Positions 33,731 to 41,744 of a DNA stretch of 64,000 nucleotides are shown in pieces. The position numbers and the translations under genes are program-made. The notes beneath the pieces were generated by a model. It saw only the letters and a program-made list of their open reading frames with translations. It had not been told where the DNA came from and did no database searches. How positions within the stretch are numbered: the first letter of the stretch is position 1; the number at the start of each line of letters is the position of its first letter. Source of the stretch: Terribacillus halophilus (lineage in GTDB: Bacteria; Bacillota; Bacilli; Bacillales; Amphibacillaceae). The stretch spans positions 1 to 64,000 of the forward strand of contig NZ_FMZB01000009.1 in NCBI RefSeq assembly GCF_900101385.1, written 5' to 3'.

Positions 33731-34947
33731 TGTAACACCCCTACGGAAATCGGAATACTTTTAATTTTTCTTATCGTAAGTTCAACAATCGTAAATCCAA
33801 TAATAAAATCTATAAAAAGAACAATAAGTAAAGCCATCCAATCCATACTTATTAAGCCAAATATTCCGTAAGTAGCAAAAGTTGAGTCTTTGTTTAACCA
33901 AAAGCCGTATCTATTGAAAGCGGTTATTGCAAATAATATGGCTAGAATAATAGAAAACAATATTCCAAAATAACTATAAAAAATTACTCTTAGTTTTGAA
34001 TAACTTAATCCAACTAATAAATTGATTGTAAAATCTTTTATCATCAACCGAATACTGACCAGGGTATTCCAGATTGCTAAACAAACAATGATTATGAGTA
34101 AAATAAAGGTGATAGTACAGATGATTTTTAATGAATTAACATAATAATCTTCAAAGTAATTAAAGTTTTCTTGTTGATTAAAAAAGTTAAATTCTAAACC
34201 TAGATTTTCCTGGATATGTTCTTTTAAATTCATTGCTTTCTCTTTTGACGAATCAAGAAGCACAATGTCCATCAAACCATTAACGTGGAGGTCAAGACCC
34301 GCACTTTGAATAAATTCTTCATTAACAGGTAGAAAAATTGAAAAATTGAAGTAATTCTTTGAATTGGGAGCATAAAAATTAGAACGATGAGTATTCTCCT
34401 TCAAGACTCCTTGAACTTTTAAATTGACTAATTGTTGGGTGACAGGATCTGTAATCTCAAAATTTGATCCTACAGGATATGTTGTGGCTAGACCTGCACC
34501 TACTAAAACAGGTATTTCTTCTTTATTAAATTTATAATTGAAGTTTAATTGGTTTCCTTGAGATAATCTAAATTGATTTATCTTATAAGCCTCTTCGTTG
34601 ATATAATTGAAAGGAACTTCCATCTTATGTTTATTATGTAATGAAGTGACAAAACCATCGACTTGAAGAGCATAAGTATAATTGTTGTTTAAATATTCAT
34701 ATACCTTTTGTGTATCATCTATTTCAATTTTAGTAAAATCAGCTTCACTATTTGGGTCTAGATTAGCAATAAAAGTTCCTTCTTGATTCAGAGTTTCTAT
34801 TTCTTGATAACCTTGAAAAGTTGAAATAACTGAACGAGCAGTAGTAAAAGAAAGATAATTAGCTAAAAAAAGTAATATTATCATACCCAAAACAAGTATC
34901 CATCTTTTTAAAAGTATTCTAATTATAAAAAAACGTAAAATTCTCAT
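33727..34947 (-). CDS. ABC transporter permease, FtsX/MacB-like, with large extracytoplasmic domain
   Basis: 406 residues. N-terminal helix (about 15-36), an extracytoplasmic domain of about 230 residues, then three helices (about 275-300, 325-350, 375-398). After the second helix, SIRLMIKDFTINLLVGLS has the look of the FtsX coupling helix. The topology is that of one MacB-type permease. It overlaps the upstream membrane gene and the ATPase gene by 4 bases each, so they form one complex. Confidence 0.8.
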   Translation of the reverse strand: MRILRFFIIRILLKRWILVLGMIILLFLANYLSFTTARSVISTFQGYQEIETLNQEGTFIANLDPNSEADFTKIEIDDTQKVYEYLNNNYTYALQVDGFVTSLHNKHKMEVPFNYINEEAYKINQFRLSQGNQLNFNYKFNKEEIPVLVGAGLATTYPVGSNFEITDPVTQQLVNLKVQGVLKENTHRSNFYAPNSKNYFNFSIFLPVNEEFIQSAGLDLHVNGLMDIVLLDSSKEKAMNLKEHIQENLGLEFNFFNQQENFNYFEDYYVNSLKIICTITFILLIIIVCLAIWNTLVSIRLMIKDFTINLLVGLSYSKLRVIFYSYFGILFSIILAILFAITAFNRYGFWLNKDSTFATYGIFGLISMDWMALLIVLFIDFIIGFTIVELTIRKIKSIPISVGVLQ

Positions 34948-35384
34948 TCTTTTTCCACCTTACCTGCACTAATTAATATATATATAATAAAAATAAAAAC
35001 TAAGTAGAGATTGCTGGTTACATTGAGCTCTAAATAGAAGTTTAATAAGAGTGATAGTAAAAAACTAAACACTAATATAGCTAGACTATTCAAGATATAT
35101 CGAATTATAATATTTACCATTGTATCTCCTACAAGTATTCGGCAGGATATTTCTGTTTTTTTACGATTTAGAAATTGATAGTGAAATACTATTATAATAA
35201 ATGTAAGAAAAATATTTATTATAAGCTGATAATCTATAATACTTTTTAAAAAAGACTTTAAAATATAAGAACCTTCTAAATTCAAAGTTTGTACATAAAT
35301 AAATATCAAGTTTGAAGCAAAACAGATTAGATAGCTAGCAAACGCCTCAAAAACGTCGATAAATCTAAATAAAGAATATTTCAA
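34944..35384 (-). CDS. Membrane protein, probable second permease half
   Basis: 146 residues from TTG 35384, 8 bases after AAAGG; the in-frame GTG 35393 falls in that site. Four hydrophobic helices, with a cytoplasmic NRKKTEISCRILVGDT segment between the second and third that matches the FtsX-type coupling motif (RKKEIAIRRILGA-like). It lacks the extracytoplasmic domain. Together with the next gene it corresponds to the two halves of larger fused permeases in bacteriocin-associated systems. Overlaps the permease start by 4 bases. Confidence 0.75.
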   Translation of the reverse strand: MKYSLFRFIDVFEAFASYLICFASNLIFIYVQTLNLEGSYILKSFLKSIIDYQLIINIFLTFIIIVFHYQFLNRKKTEISCRILVGDTMVNIIIRYILNSLAILVFSFLLSLLLNFYLELNVTSNLYLVFIFIIYILISAGKVEKE

Positions 35385-35470
35385 TAGTATCACCTTTTAA
35401 TAAATACCAACTACGTAGTTATTATTCATAATTAAAGTAATGCGGTACTTTATAAGATTTAAAAGTCGAA

Positions 35471-35506
35471 TTCGGGCCCTGTAGGGAAATACCTATCAGG
35501 CCCGAA
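35471..35506 (-). terminator. Hairpin between toxin-like gene and ABC genes (attenuator-like)
   Basis: TTCGGGCC (35471-35478) and GGCCCGAA (35499-35506) with inner CCTA/TAGG-type pairing. It has no T run, so may attenuate rather than terminate, letting the small secreted protein be made in excess of the transporter. Confidence 0.6.
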
Positions 35507-35596
35507 CCATTTCCTATAATTCAATAATAATAAATCTCATAGATATTTCATTAAAATTTGTTAATAGAATATTTCAAAAATTTAAACTAAGAAAAA

Positions 35597-35926
35597 TTAT
35601 TTTTTTGCTCCACGGCTCCAAGTAAATTTCGTAGTATACTTGTCTCCCCATCTTAAATCGTCCCAAACAGAACCTGTCACTTTGCTAGTATAGGCTGTTT
35701 TACTTAGTAAAGTTCTACCATTTCGTGTATATTTAAACGAAGTAGACTTATAGGCCGAATTAGAGTAATTCCAGGCGGCACCATTATATTTAATTTGGAA
35801 AGACTCTACAGAGGAGGCTCCACTAGAAGAATTTCCGAAAGATGCCGCATCCGCTGTACTTGCACCTAATCCAATTGTGCCAACTACCAACATCGAGCAA
35901 ATAAACTGTCTCGTTTTCTTTTTCAT
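35597..35926 (-). CDS. Secreted small basic protein, candidate bacteriocin (lactococcin-972-like context)
   Basis: 109 residues. Clear Sec signal peptide: basic MKKKTRQ, hydrophobic core, cleavage expected after STADA (about residue 27). The mature part, about 82 residues, is rich in Ser, Tyr, Thr, Lys and Trp (AAWNYSNSAY, GSVWDDLRWGDKY, KFTWSRGAKK), suggesting a beta-rich secreted protein with no cysteines. It does not show the classical GG-W-YG pattern of lactococcin 972, so the assignment rests on size, signal, tryptophan-rich tail and the following ABC operon. AAAGGAGGG before ATG is strong. Could instead be an unrelated exported protein. Confidence 0.7.
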   Translation of the reverse strand: MKKKTRQFICSMLVVGTIGLGASTADAASFGNSSSGASSVESFQIKYNGAAWNYSNSAYKSTSFKYTRNGRTLLSKTAYTSKVTGSVWDDLRWGDKYTTKFTWSRGAKK

Positions 35927-36531
35927 AGTACATCCCTCCTTTCTATTAGTATTTACTACGAATATAAACTAACATATTTTTCATTAAAGTACAATAAATT
36001 GGAAAATAATTATAATAATTTACAGAAAATTATTATATTATAACGGAAATGGTTCACGAATACAGTAAGATGGAAGTTCCTTTTACCCTTTTCAGACGTT
36101 TTCCAAGGGAAGTCATTGACAACCGAGCATCTGATTGTAAACGCATTAGTATATCTCTATCGATACTCTCCATATTAAGTACCCCTTCATATAATAATTG
36201 TATTTTGTTTATAACTAATTAAAATTCTATCATTCTTCTTCATCTAAAAGGCATACACAGTGGCGATTATGAGTGCTTTAACCCTCAATTTCCATTTATT
36301 CCTTAGATATCATCATCAAAAAAACTGTAATTGGAGTACTAGATGTCATACAACGCACATTGAATTTTAGCTAAATCACTGAAGCATCTTTACAACTATG
36401 GTCATAAATTGGTCACAAACCTAAGAATACAAGAGATAATCAAAGATAATAAGAATGATTATTATTTCAAAAACACACACAACTAATACTCAGTATTTCT
36501 TATAAGGAACTAGAGATTACAGTGCTCTCTA
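35927..36531. other. Right part of island, mostly non-coding
   Basis: AT-rich. Holds the ribosome binding site and probable promoter of the secreted-protein gene (TATATT near 35965 on the minus strand), the AsnC/Lrp-like fragment at 36054-36173, and a second pair of direct TGGTCA repeats (36399-36405, 36410-36416). Nothing else recognisable. Confidence 0.55.
36054..36173 (-). pseudogene. AsnC/Lrp-family regulator, N-terminal fragment
   Basis: ATG 36173 with AAGGGG 8 bases upstream; 39 codons to TGA. MESIDRDILMRLQSDARLSMTSLGKRL is the typical first part of the Lrp/AsnC helix-turn-helix domain, but the recognition helix and effector domain are missing. Remnant of a truncated gene brought in with or cut by the island. 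Confidence 0.65.
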
Positions 36532-36575
36532 CGCTGGCAGCGAAGAGGTCAGCGGTTCGAGCCCGCTATGCTCCA
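36532..36575. repeat. Direct repeat, right copy (attR-like, tRNA-Ala 3' fragment)
   Basis: 44 bases identical to 32349-32392. The sequence upstream of it does not form a tRNA, so this is the displaced original 3' end of the tRNA gene. A tRNA-type terminator follows at 36596. Confidence 0.95.
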
Positions 36576-36595
36576 CTAAGAACGATAGCAAATCG

Positions 36596-36624
36596 GAGGC
36601 ATAATTTATTTATGCCTCTTTTTT
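36596..36624 (+). terminator. original tRNA-Ala terminator, now separated from its gene
   Basis: GAGGCATAA..TTATGCCTC then six T; 20 bases after the right repeat. Confidence 0.8.
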
Positions 36625-36803
36625 GTTTTAATTCCATCCACTTTGTACTTGCTACTTAAGATACATATGCATTTACACGATGACCTATTACTCATCTCAT
36701 TTCCTGAATAACATTCGCAAAATACTTCTTTTTTTCTAACTTTCTCCATCGTATTATCCAATTCTCGACAAAAATCGACATAAACGTAGGTGCATCGCTG
36801 ATC

Positions 36804-38048
36804 ATGCATAACGGTAGTGAGAATTCATCCGCTTCTACTGCCAACGGGGAAGCTGTACAGCACACGCAATCAGGATTCATGATTCCGACACCTGTGTTGT
36901 GGGGCTTGGTTATTTCCCTGATCGTTGGGGTTATTTTATCGTATATATTAGGAAAAGCGATTGAAAAACCCATTGAGAAGGTAACGGAGATTGCCGGAAA
37001 AACTGCTGATTTAGATTTGGTGGATACAGACGAAGATTTAGAAAAATTGTTGAAAGCAAAAGACCAAACCGGTGATATGGCAAAAGCTTTATATGAAACA
37101 AGAAAAGCACTCAAGGATATGATTTCTAAACTCCAGATGTTTTCTTCCACTGTTACGAACCACTCAGATAAACTTACTAAAAATACATATGAAAATGTGA
37201 ACTCGATTACACAGGTAGTCACTACATTGGATCAACTTGCTGCAGGAAACGCAGAAGAAGCAGAGACAATGAGCGGTATTAGCAGGACATTCTCGGATGT
37301 GGTCTCGCTGATGGACGATATAGCTACAAATACGTCCGAAAGTGCAGAACAAGCATCTAAATCGATAGAATCGATCAATGAAGGTCAAAAAAGTGTCGAT
37401 ATGCAAACGAAGAAGATGGACGATACCCTTCATGTTTCACATGAAGTCAATTATTCAATAAATGAACTAAAAGAAATGATAAATCAAGTAACAAGTTTTG
37501 TCGGTATTATTAAATCCATCGCCGAACAGACAAATTTATTAGCACTGAATGCATCCATTGAAGCAGCAAGAGCCGGCGAAGCGGGTAAAGGATTCGCCAT
37601 AGTAGCAGATGAAATAAGGAAACTCGCCGAAGAAACTTCTATTTCAGCTGGCGAAATAACAACTATCATCGAAAAGACTTCAAACAAAACAGATTTAGCC
37701 GTTACAAATATCAGCAAATCAAACCAATTAGTGAACGAGTAAAGAGATGCATTAAAAGTTACAAAAGACGCATTTGAAAAAATCAAGAGTATGTATGAAG
37801 GTATTGTAAATCACTTTAACCAAACGGCAGAAGCCATTCGAACTGTGAACGCAAACTCAAAAACAATATCTAACCAAATTCAAGACCTGACATCACAAGT
37901 GGAAGACTTTGCAGCAAGTACGGAAGAATTATCTGCTGCTGGACAAGAACAATTGGCATCAACTGAGATTACCGCAAATTCCGCTAAAGATTTAGATGGA
38001 TTAGCAATCCAATTAAATGAACAGCTTAATAAATTCAGAATTAAATAG
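36804..38048 (+). pseudogene. Methyl-accepting chemotaxis protein, truncated and with in-frame stop
   Basis: The frame begins at a transmembrane helix ([20 protein letters not shown]) and HAMP region, followed by the cytoplasmic signalling domain with the hairpin tip [37 protein letters not shown]. There is no first transmembrane helix or ligand-binding domain upstream. At 37740 a TAA stop interrupts the frame (LVNE*RDALK), which otherwise continues in phase for about 100 codons to 38048. Two defects and the position right after the island border indicate a decayed receptor gene. No good ribosome binding site at ATG 36804. Confidence 0.88.
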
Positions 38049-38110
38049 CAGTAAAAGCCAAAGCGTTTTCAGACTTACAATCAAAATGCTTCATAACTTA
38101 AATTATATGA

Positions 38111-38166
38111 AAAAACCGAATATACGTGAATCCTGGTTAAAGAATTCACGTCATAGTTCGGTTTTT
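38111..38166. terminator. bidirectional terminator
   Basis: AAAAACCGAA..CGTGAAT..ATTCACG..TTCGGTTTTT; long interrupted stem between the receptor remnant (+) and the NAD operon (-). Confidence 0.85.
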
Positions 38167-38198
38167 GTTCTAGCTACATCATTTTTGTCCCAGTGAAA

Positions 38199-38813
38199 TT
38201 ATTTATATATCTGATGCTCCTTAATATACTGATAACAGCTCTCCGGCAGCAAGTACCTCGGCTCTCCGCCGACAGCAAACTCATCGCGGATGTAAGTAGA
38301 GCTGATTTCCATCGCGAGCCCTTTATCAATCAGATGAAAGGTTTGCCCGTCATCATGATTGCGCAGCAGCGGGGAATGACTGATCACTTTCAGCATATCG
38401 ATATCGTTACGGGCCATGACAATGAATCGATTGTCACGTACCAATGCTTCACTGTTCCCCCATTTTCCCGCTCCAATATCTTCGAGCAGGTCTGCACCCA
38501 TGATGAAGTATATCTCATCCTCAGGATAGACTTCCTTGAAATGCTTCAGTGTCTGCTCGGTATACACATTCCATGCTTCTTGCTTCATTTCGTAATCATC
38601 GGCAATATAACAATCATTATCCTGGATAGCCATCTGGACCATTTGCCAACGATGTTCGTCGGTTGTATTGAGTTTTTTATCCTTCCGCTTACTCGAGCAA
38701 GGCAGGAAGATCACCTTATCCAGCTTGCAGCGATGGGCTACCGTGCTGGCAGTCCACAAATGGACATTTGTAATCGGATCGAAGGAAGAACCATAAATGC
38801 CGATTTTCCCCAT
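38199..38813 (-). CDS. Nicotinate-nucleotide adenylyltransferase-like protein (NadD family)
   Basis: 204 residues. Nucleotidyltransferase signature YGSSFDPITNVHLWTA at residues 6-21 (the T/HxGH position reads TNVH), FIMGADLLEDI, and SSTYIRDEFAVGG near the C-terminus. Joins ATP and nicotinate mononucleotide to form deamido-NAD. Lies one base after pncB in the same operon. A housekeeping nadD is expected elsewhere in the yqe region of Bacillaceae, so this is probably a second, salvage-linked copy. Confidence 0.85.
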   Translation of the reverse strand: MGKIGIYGSSFDPITNVHLWTASTVAHRCKLDKVIFLPCSSKRKDKKLNTTDEHRWQMVQMAIQDNDCYIADDYEMKQEAWNVYTEQTLKHFKEVYPEDEIYFIMGADLLEDIGAGKWGNSEALVRDNRFIVMARNDIDMLKVISHSPLLRNHDDGQTFHLIDKGLAMEISSTYIRDEFAVGGEPRYLLPESCYQYIKEHQIYK

Positions 38814-38814
38814 G

Positions 38815-40275
38815 TCACTTCTCCTCCAGCTGTGACTTGATGCGTTCGATCAATTCCATCTTATTGTTCCAGCAAGCTGTGCTCAAGTCGACAGGATATG
38901 CCTCGGGGTTATGTGTCCGTTTATATTCGTCCCATAGGTAAGTGAGGCTGTGTTTCACATATTCACGCATCTCTTTCAGGGATGGAAGCTTGTAGACGAG
39001 CTCACCGTTTTGGAAAATTGGCTGCTGAAGCTCCTTCGCCTCGAAGTCCGTTACGAACTTGCTGATGTACGGGTAAGTCGGGTGGAACATCTTAAGCCTC
39101 TTTTCATCCTCTGGATTTTCATCCTTTAGCGCAATATAATCCCCTTCCGATTTCTGATTGGCCCGATTTATGATCCGGTAGACGCGTTTCAATCCAGGTG
39201 TCGAGACCTTTTCGGGATTGGCGCTGATTTTGATTGTATCAACCATGCTTCCATTGTCATCCTCGATGGAGACAATTTTATATACCGCTCCCAATGCTGG
39301 CTGATCATACGCAGTTATCAGCTTCGTACCAATGCCCCAGTTGTCAATTTTTGCTCCTTGTGCCTTCAGTGCCCCAATTGTCTCTTCATCTAAATCATTG
39401 GATGCCGTGATCTTGGTTTCCGTGAAACCTGCTTCATCCAGCATCTTGCGTGCTTGTTTTGATAAATAAGCAAGATCTCCGCTATCCAGACGAATGGCGT
39501 TGAAGCGTATTTTATCTCCCATTTCTTTTGCCACTTTGATGGCATTAGGCACCCCCGACTTCAATGTATCATACGTATCCACCAGGAAAGTGCAGTCCAC
39601 ATGGCTTTCTGCATACTTGCAAAAGGCCTCATACTCGTCAATATATGCCTGCACAAGTGCATGGGCGTGCGTACCGGCAACCGGTATCCCGAATTTCTTA
39701 CCCGCCCGCACATTGGAAGTAGCATGGAATCCACCAATGTAGGCGGCCCTGGTCCCCCAAATGGCTGCATCCATCTCTTGGGCACGCCGGGAACCGAATT
39801 CCATTGCAGTCTCTCTCTCATCCAATACCTGCATGATACGAGCTGCTTTCGTAGCAATCAGCGTTTGATAGTTCACGATATTCAGTAATGCTGTTTCAAT
39901 GAGCTGAGCCTGGGCCAGAGGCGCTTCCACCCGGATGATCGGTTCGGTCCCGAAAACAAGCTCTCCCTCCTGCATGCTATATAAATCCCCGGTAAAACGC
40001 AGCTCGCGTAAGTAGGCAATAAACGCTTCATCATAGCCAAGCTCCTGCTCCAGATAATCCAGATCCGAGTTCGAGAAGCGGAAATCCTTCAAGTAATCGA
40101 TGACGCGTTCCAATCCGGCAAAGACGGCAAAGCCATTGCCAAATGGCTGCTTACGGAAAAACAGTTCGAATACCGCTTTACGATTGTGTTTTCCATCCTT
40201 CCAATACGTCTGGGCCATATTAATTTGATAAAGATCGGTATGCAATGCCGTGCTATCATCCTGATAATATGTCAT
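38815..40275 (-). CDS. pncB: Nicotinate phosphoribosyltransferase
   Basis: 486 residues, usual length for Firmicutes. Begins with the conserved TDLYQINMAQTYWKDG; also FAGLERVIDYL, EFGSRRAQEMDAAIWGTRAAYIGGFHATSNV and the phosphate-binding DNWGIGTKL. Converts nicotinate and PRPP to nicotinate mononucleotide. Overlaps pncA by 4 bases and is followed by the NadD-like gene. Confidence 0.94.
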   Translation of the reverse strand: MTYYQDDSTALHTDLYQINMAQTYWKDGKHNRKAVFELFFRKQPFGNGFAVFAGLERVIDYLKDFRFSNSDLDYLEQELGYDEAFIAYLRELRFTGDLYSMQEGELVFGTEPIIRVEAPLAQAQLIETALLNIVNYQTLIATKAARIMQVLDERETAMEFGSRRAQEMDAAIWGTRAAYIGGFHATSNVRAGKKFGIPVAGTHAHALVQAYIDEYEAFCKYAESHVDCTFLVDTYDTLKSGVPNAIKVAKEMGDKIRFNAIRLDSGDLAYLSKQARKMLDEAGFTETKITASNDLDEETIGALKAQGAKIDNWGIGTKLITAYDQPALGAVYKIVSIEDDNGSMVDTIKISANPEKVSTPGLKRVYRIINRANQKSEGDYIALKDENPEDEKRLKMFHPTYPYISKFVTDFEAKELQQPIFQNGELVYKLPSLKEMREYVKHSLTYLWDEYKRTHNPEAYPVDLSTACWNNKMELIERIKSQLEEK

Positions 40276-40835
40276 CGTTCCTTTCCTCCTTCCACAACTT
40301 CAGCACCTAATACGTTTTTAAAATGATGCAGTGCATAGGCATGCCCTTCCTGGTGGAAGCTTGCCACCGCATCCGCATGGACGATGATTTTATAGCCATA
40401 GTTATAAGCATCGACAAGCGTGTGGAACACACAAATATCCGTCGCTACACCAACCACATGGATTTCTTCTATTCCGCGCTCATTCAACCGCTGCAGCAAG
40501 TCAGTACCAGCAAATGCGCTGTACCTTGTTTTATCCATAAAGTAGACATTCGATTCTTGTTCAGCCGCTTTATACACATCATCAAGCTTTCCGAACAATT
40601 GCCGTCCTTGTGTCCCTTCGATATTGTGCGGTGGATACAGCTTTGTTTCCGGGTGGAACACATCCCCCTCCTCATGCTTATCGATGGCGAAAACAACGTA
40701 GTCTGCCCTATTGATAAATGCGGAGGTAATCGCCACCAGCCGTTCCTCGATTTCACGTCCTGGCTCCCCGCAACTGAGCGCTCCATTTTCTGCTACAAAA
40801 TCATTGGTATAATCGATATTGATCAATGCTTTCAT
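40272..40835 (-). CDS. pncA: Nicotinamidase (cysteine hydrolase family)
   Basis: 187 residues. Isochorismatase-like fold with the catalytic triad Asp8 (INIDYTNDF), Lys102 (MDKTRYSAF) and Cys135 (VATDICVFHTL); metal ligands Asp52 and His54 in AIDKHEEGD plus His downstream. Deamidates nicotinamide to nicotinate. Corresponds to B. subtilis YueJ, which also pairs with PncB (YueK). Confidence 0.92.
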   Translation of the reverse strand: MKALINIDYTNDFVAENGALSCGEPGREIEERLVAITSAFINRADYVVFAIDKHEEGDVFHPETKLYPPHNIEGTQGRQLFGKLDDVYKAAEQESNVYFMDKTRYSAFAGTDLLQRLNERGIEEIHVVGVATDICVFHTLVDAYNYGYKIIVHADAVASFHQEGHAYALHHFKNVLGAEVVEGGKER

Positions 40836-40853
40836 CCTGCATCCTCCTTTGGA

Positions 40854-41630
40854 TTAATGACGAGCTGTATAAATCGATTGCTTTATGTCTGTTTCAACGA
40901 AACGATAGAGCTGTGTCGGAAGTTTGGAGGTCCGCTGTGTCTTCTGCCCCTCAACTGCTTCGATAAAGGGCAGTGATTTGATTTTACGCGCAAACGCCTG
41001 CTCATTCCGGATTGCCTTGTCATCTGTGATGGTAAGCAGGACAGCCTGCAGCTCTGAATAGGTGAATGACTCGGGTAGGAATTGCTTTGCAACTGTAGTT
41101 TGCAATAAATCCCGCGAGATATGAGCGATTGCATCACAAATGATAGCCGAATGATCGAATGCCAATTGATTCCACTCAAGTTCCTCTACCGAAAATAATT
41201 CCACATCCGCAGCATCATCATTCGCTTTTCTGGAAAATAATTGATGTTCCGGTACAATTGCATAATGCGCATTCGAGATGATCCATCCGCGCGGATCCCT
41301 CTCAGGCTGATCATAAACGCCAAAATGCTTCACAGGAATACCATCGATACCTGTTTCTTCGCTCAACTCACGACTGGCAGCTTCTTGGGCGGTTTCTTCC
41401 GGTGTCACGAATCCGCCCGGCAACGCCCATTTCCCTGCTTCAATATTCGGATTCCCTTCTGTATCATAATCCGCGCGCTTGATGAGCATCAGCTTGAGCT
41501 CCATTTTGGGTGGGGCATAGGCTTTTGTCCTTTCTGAGGTGATTGTGAAAACGGCGATATCCGATGTATAACCATCAGGTGTACGATAGCGGCTGACATC
41601 ATAGTGTTTCACTTCTTTATTCGACTTCAA
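40854..41630 (-). CDS. NrtR-like NUDIX transcriptional regulator of NAD metabolism
   Basis: 258 residues from TTG 41630, AGGAG 9 bases upstream. NUDIX domain (about 25-165) with an intact Nudix box (GGFVTPEETAQEAASRELSEETGI), then a winged-helix C-terminal domain with the NrtR pattern LPESFTYSELQAVLLTI..FARKIKSL. NrtR proteins bind ADP-ribose or related NAD products and repress NAD salvage genes. First gene of the nrtR-pncA-pncB-nadD operon. The intact Nudix box leaves open an ADP-ribose hydrolase activity. B. subtilis, as I recall, lacks NrtR and uses NiaR (YrxA). Confidence 0.8.
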   Translation of the reverse strand: MKSNKEVKHYDVSRYRTPDGYTSDIAVFTITSERTKAYAPPKMELKLMLIKRADYDTEGNPNIEAGKWALPGGFVTPEETAQEAASRELSEETGIDGIPVKHFGVYDQPERDPRGWIISNAHYAIVPEHQLFSRKANDDAADVELFSVEELEWNQLAFDHSAIICDAIAHISRDLLQTTVAKQFLPESFTYSELQAVLLTITDDKAIRNEQAFARKIKSLPFIEAVEGQKTQRTSKLPTQLYRFVETDIKQSIYTARH

Positions 41631-41649
41631 TCATGTAATCTCCTTTTAA

Positions 41650-41705
41650 TTAACAATATGTTAAATGTTAATTGCATTATATGCAAGTTAACTCCATAAT
41701 GTCAA
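41650..41705 (-). promoter_or_regulatory. NAD operon promoter with palindromic operators
   Basis: Minus strand: -35 TTGACA (41700-41705), 18-base spacer, -10 TATAAT (41676-41681). A palindrome with arms TTGCAT and ATGCAA, extended by TTAA on both sides (41667-41692), is centred on the -10. Just downstream is a second one, TTAACA-ATA-TGTTAA (41650-41664). Good candidates for binding by the NrtR-like protein. Confidence 0.75.
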
Positions 41706-41712
41706 GGATAAA

Positions 41713-41744
41713 CAAAAAAGCCTCCTCTATGATGAAGGAGACTT
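41713..41744 (-). terminator. terminator of the DUF3953-like gene
   Basis: Minus strand: AAGTCTCCT..AGGAGGCTT then T run; overlaps the gene's 3' end. Confidence 0.8.

Larger units (their letters stand above)
32393..36575. mobile_element. tRNA-Ala-associated genomic island (about 4.2 kb)
   Basis: Lies between two perfect 44-base copies of the tRNA-Ala 3' part, the hallmark of tyrosine-recombinase integration. Interior is markedly more AT-rich than the flanks, in both coding and non-coding parts. Contents, all on the minus strand: secreted small protein, split ABC permease, ATPase, two-helix peptide, and an AsnC/Lrp-like fragment. No integrase gene remains, so it is a decayed or dependent element. 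Confidence 0.88.

Noticed and set aside
36692-37222. 176-codon minus-strand frame opposite the chemotaxis receptor
   Set aside because: Shadow of the receptor signalling and HAMP region; the coding signal and family match are on the plus strand.
38193-38840. 215-codon plus-strand frame over the NadD-like gene
   Set aside because: Antisense shadow; the minus strand carries clear nucleotidyltransferase motifs and operon context.
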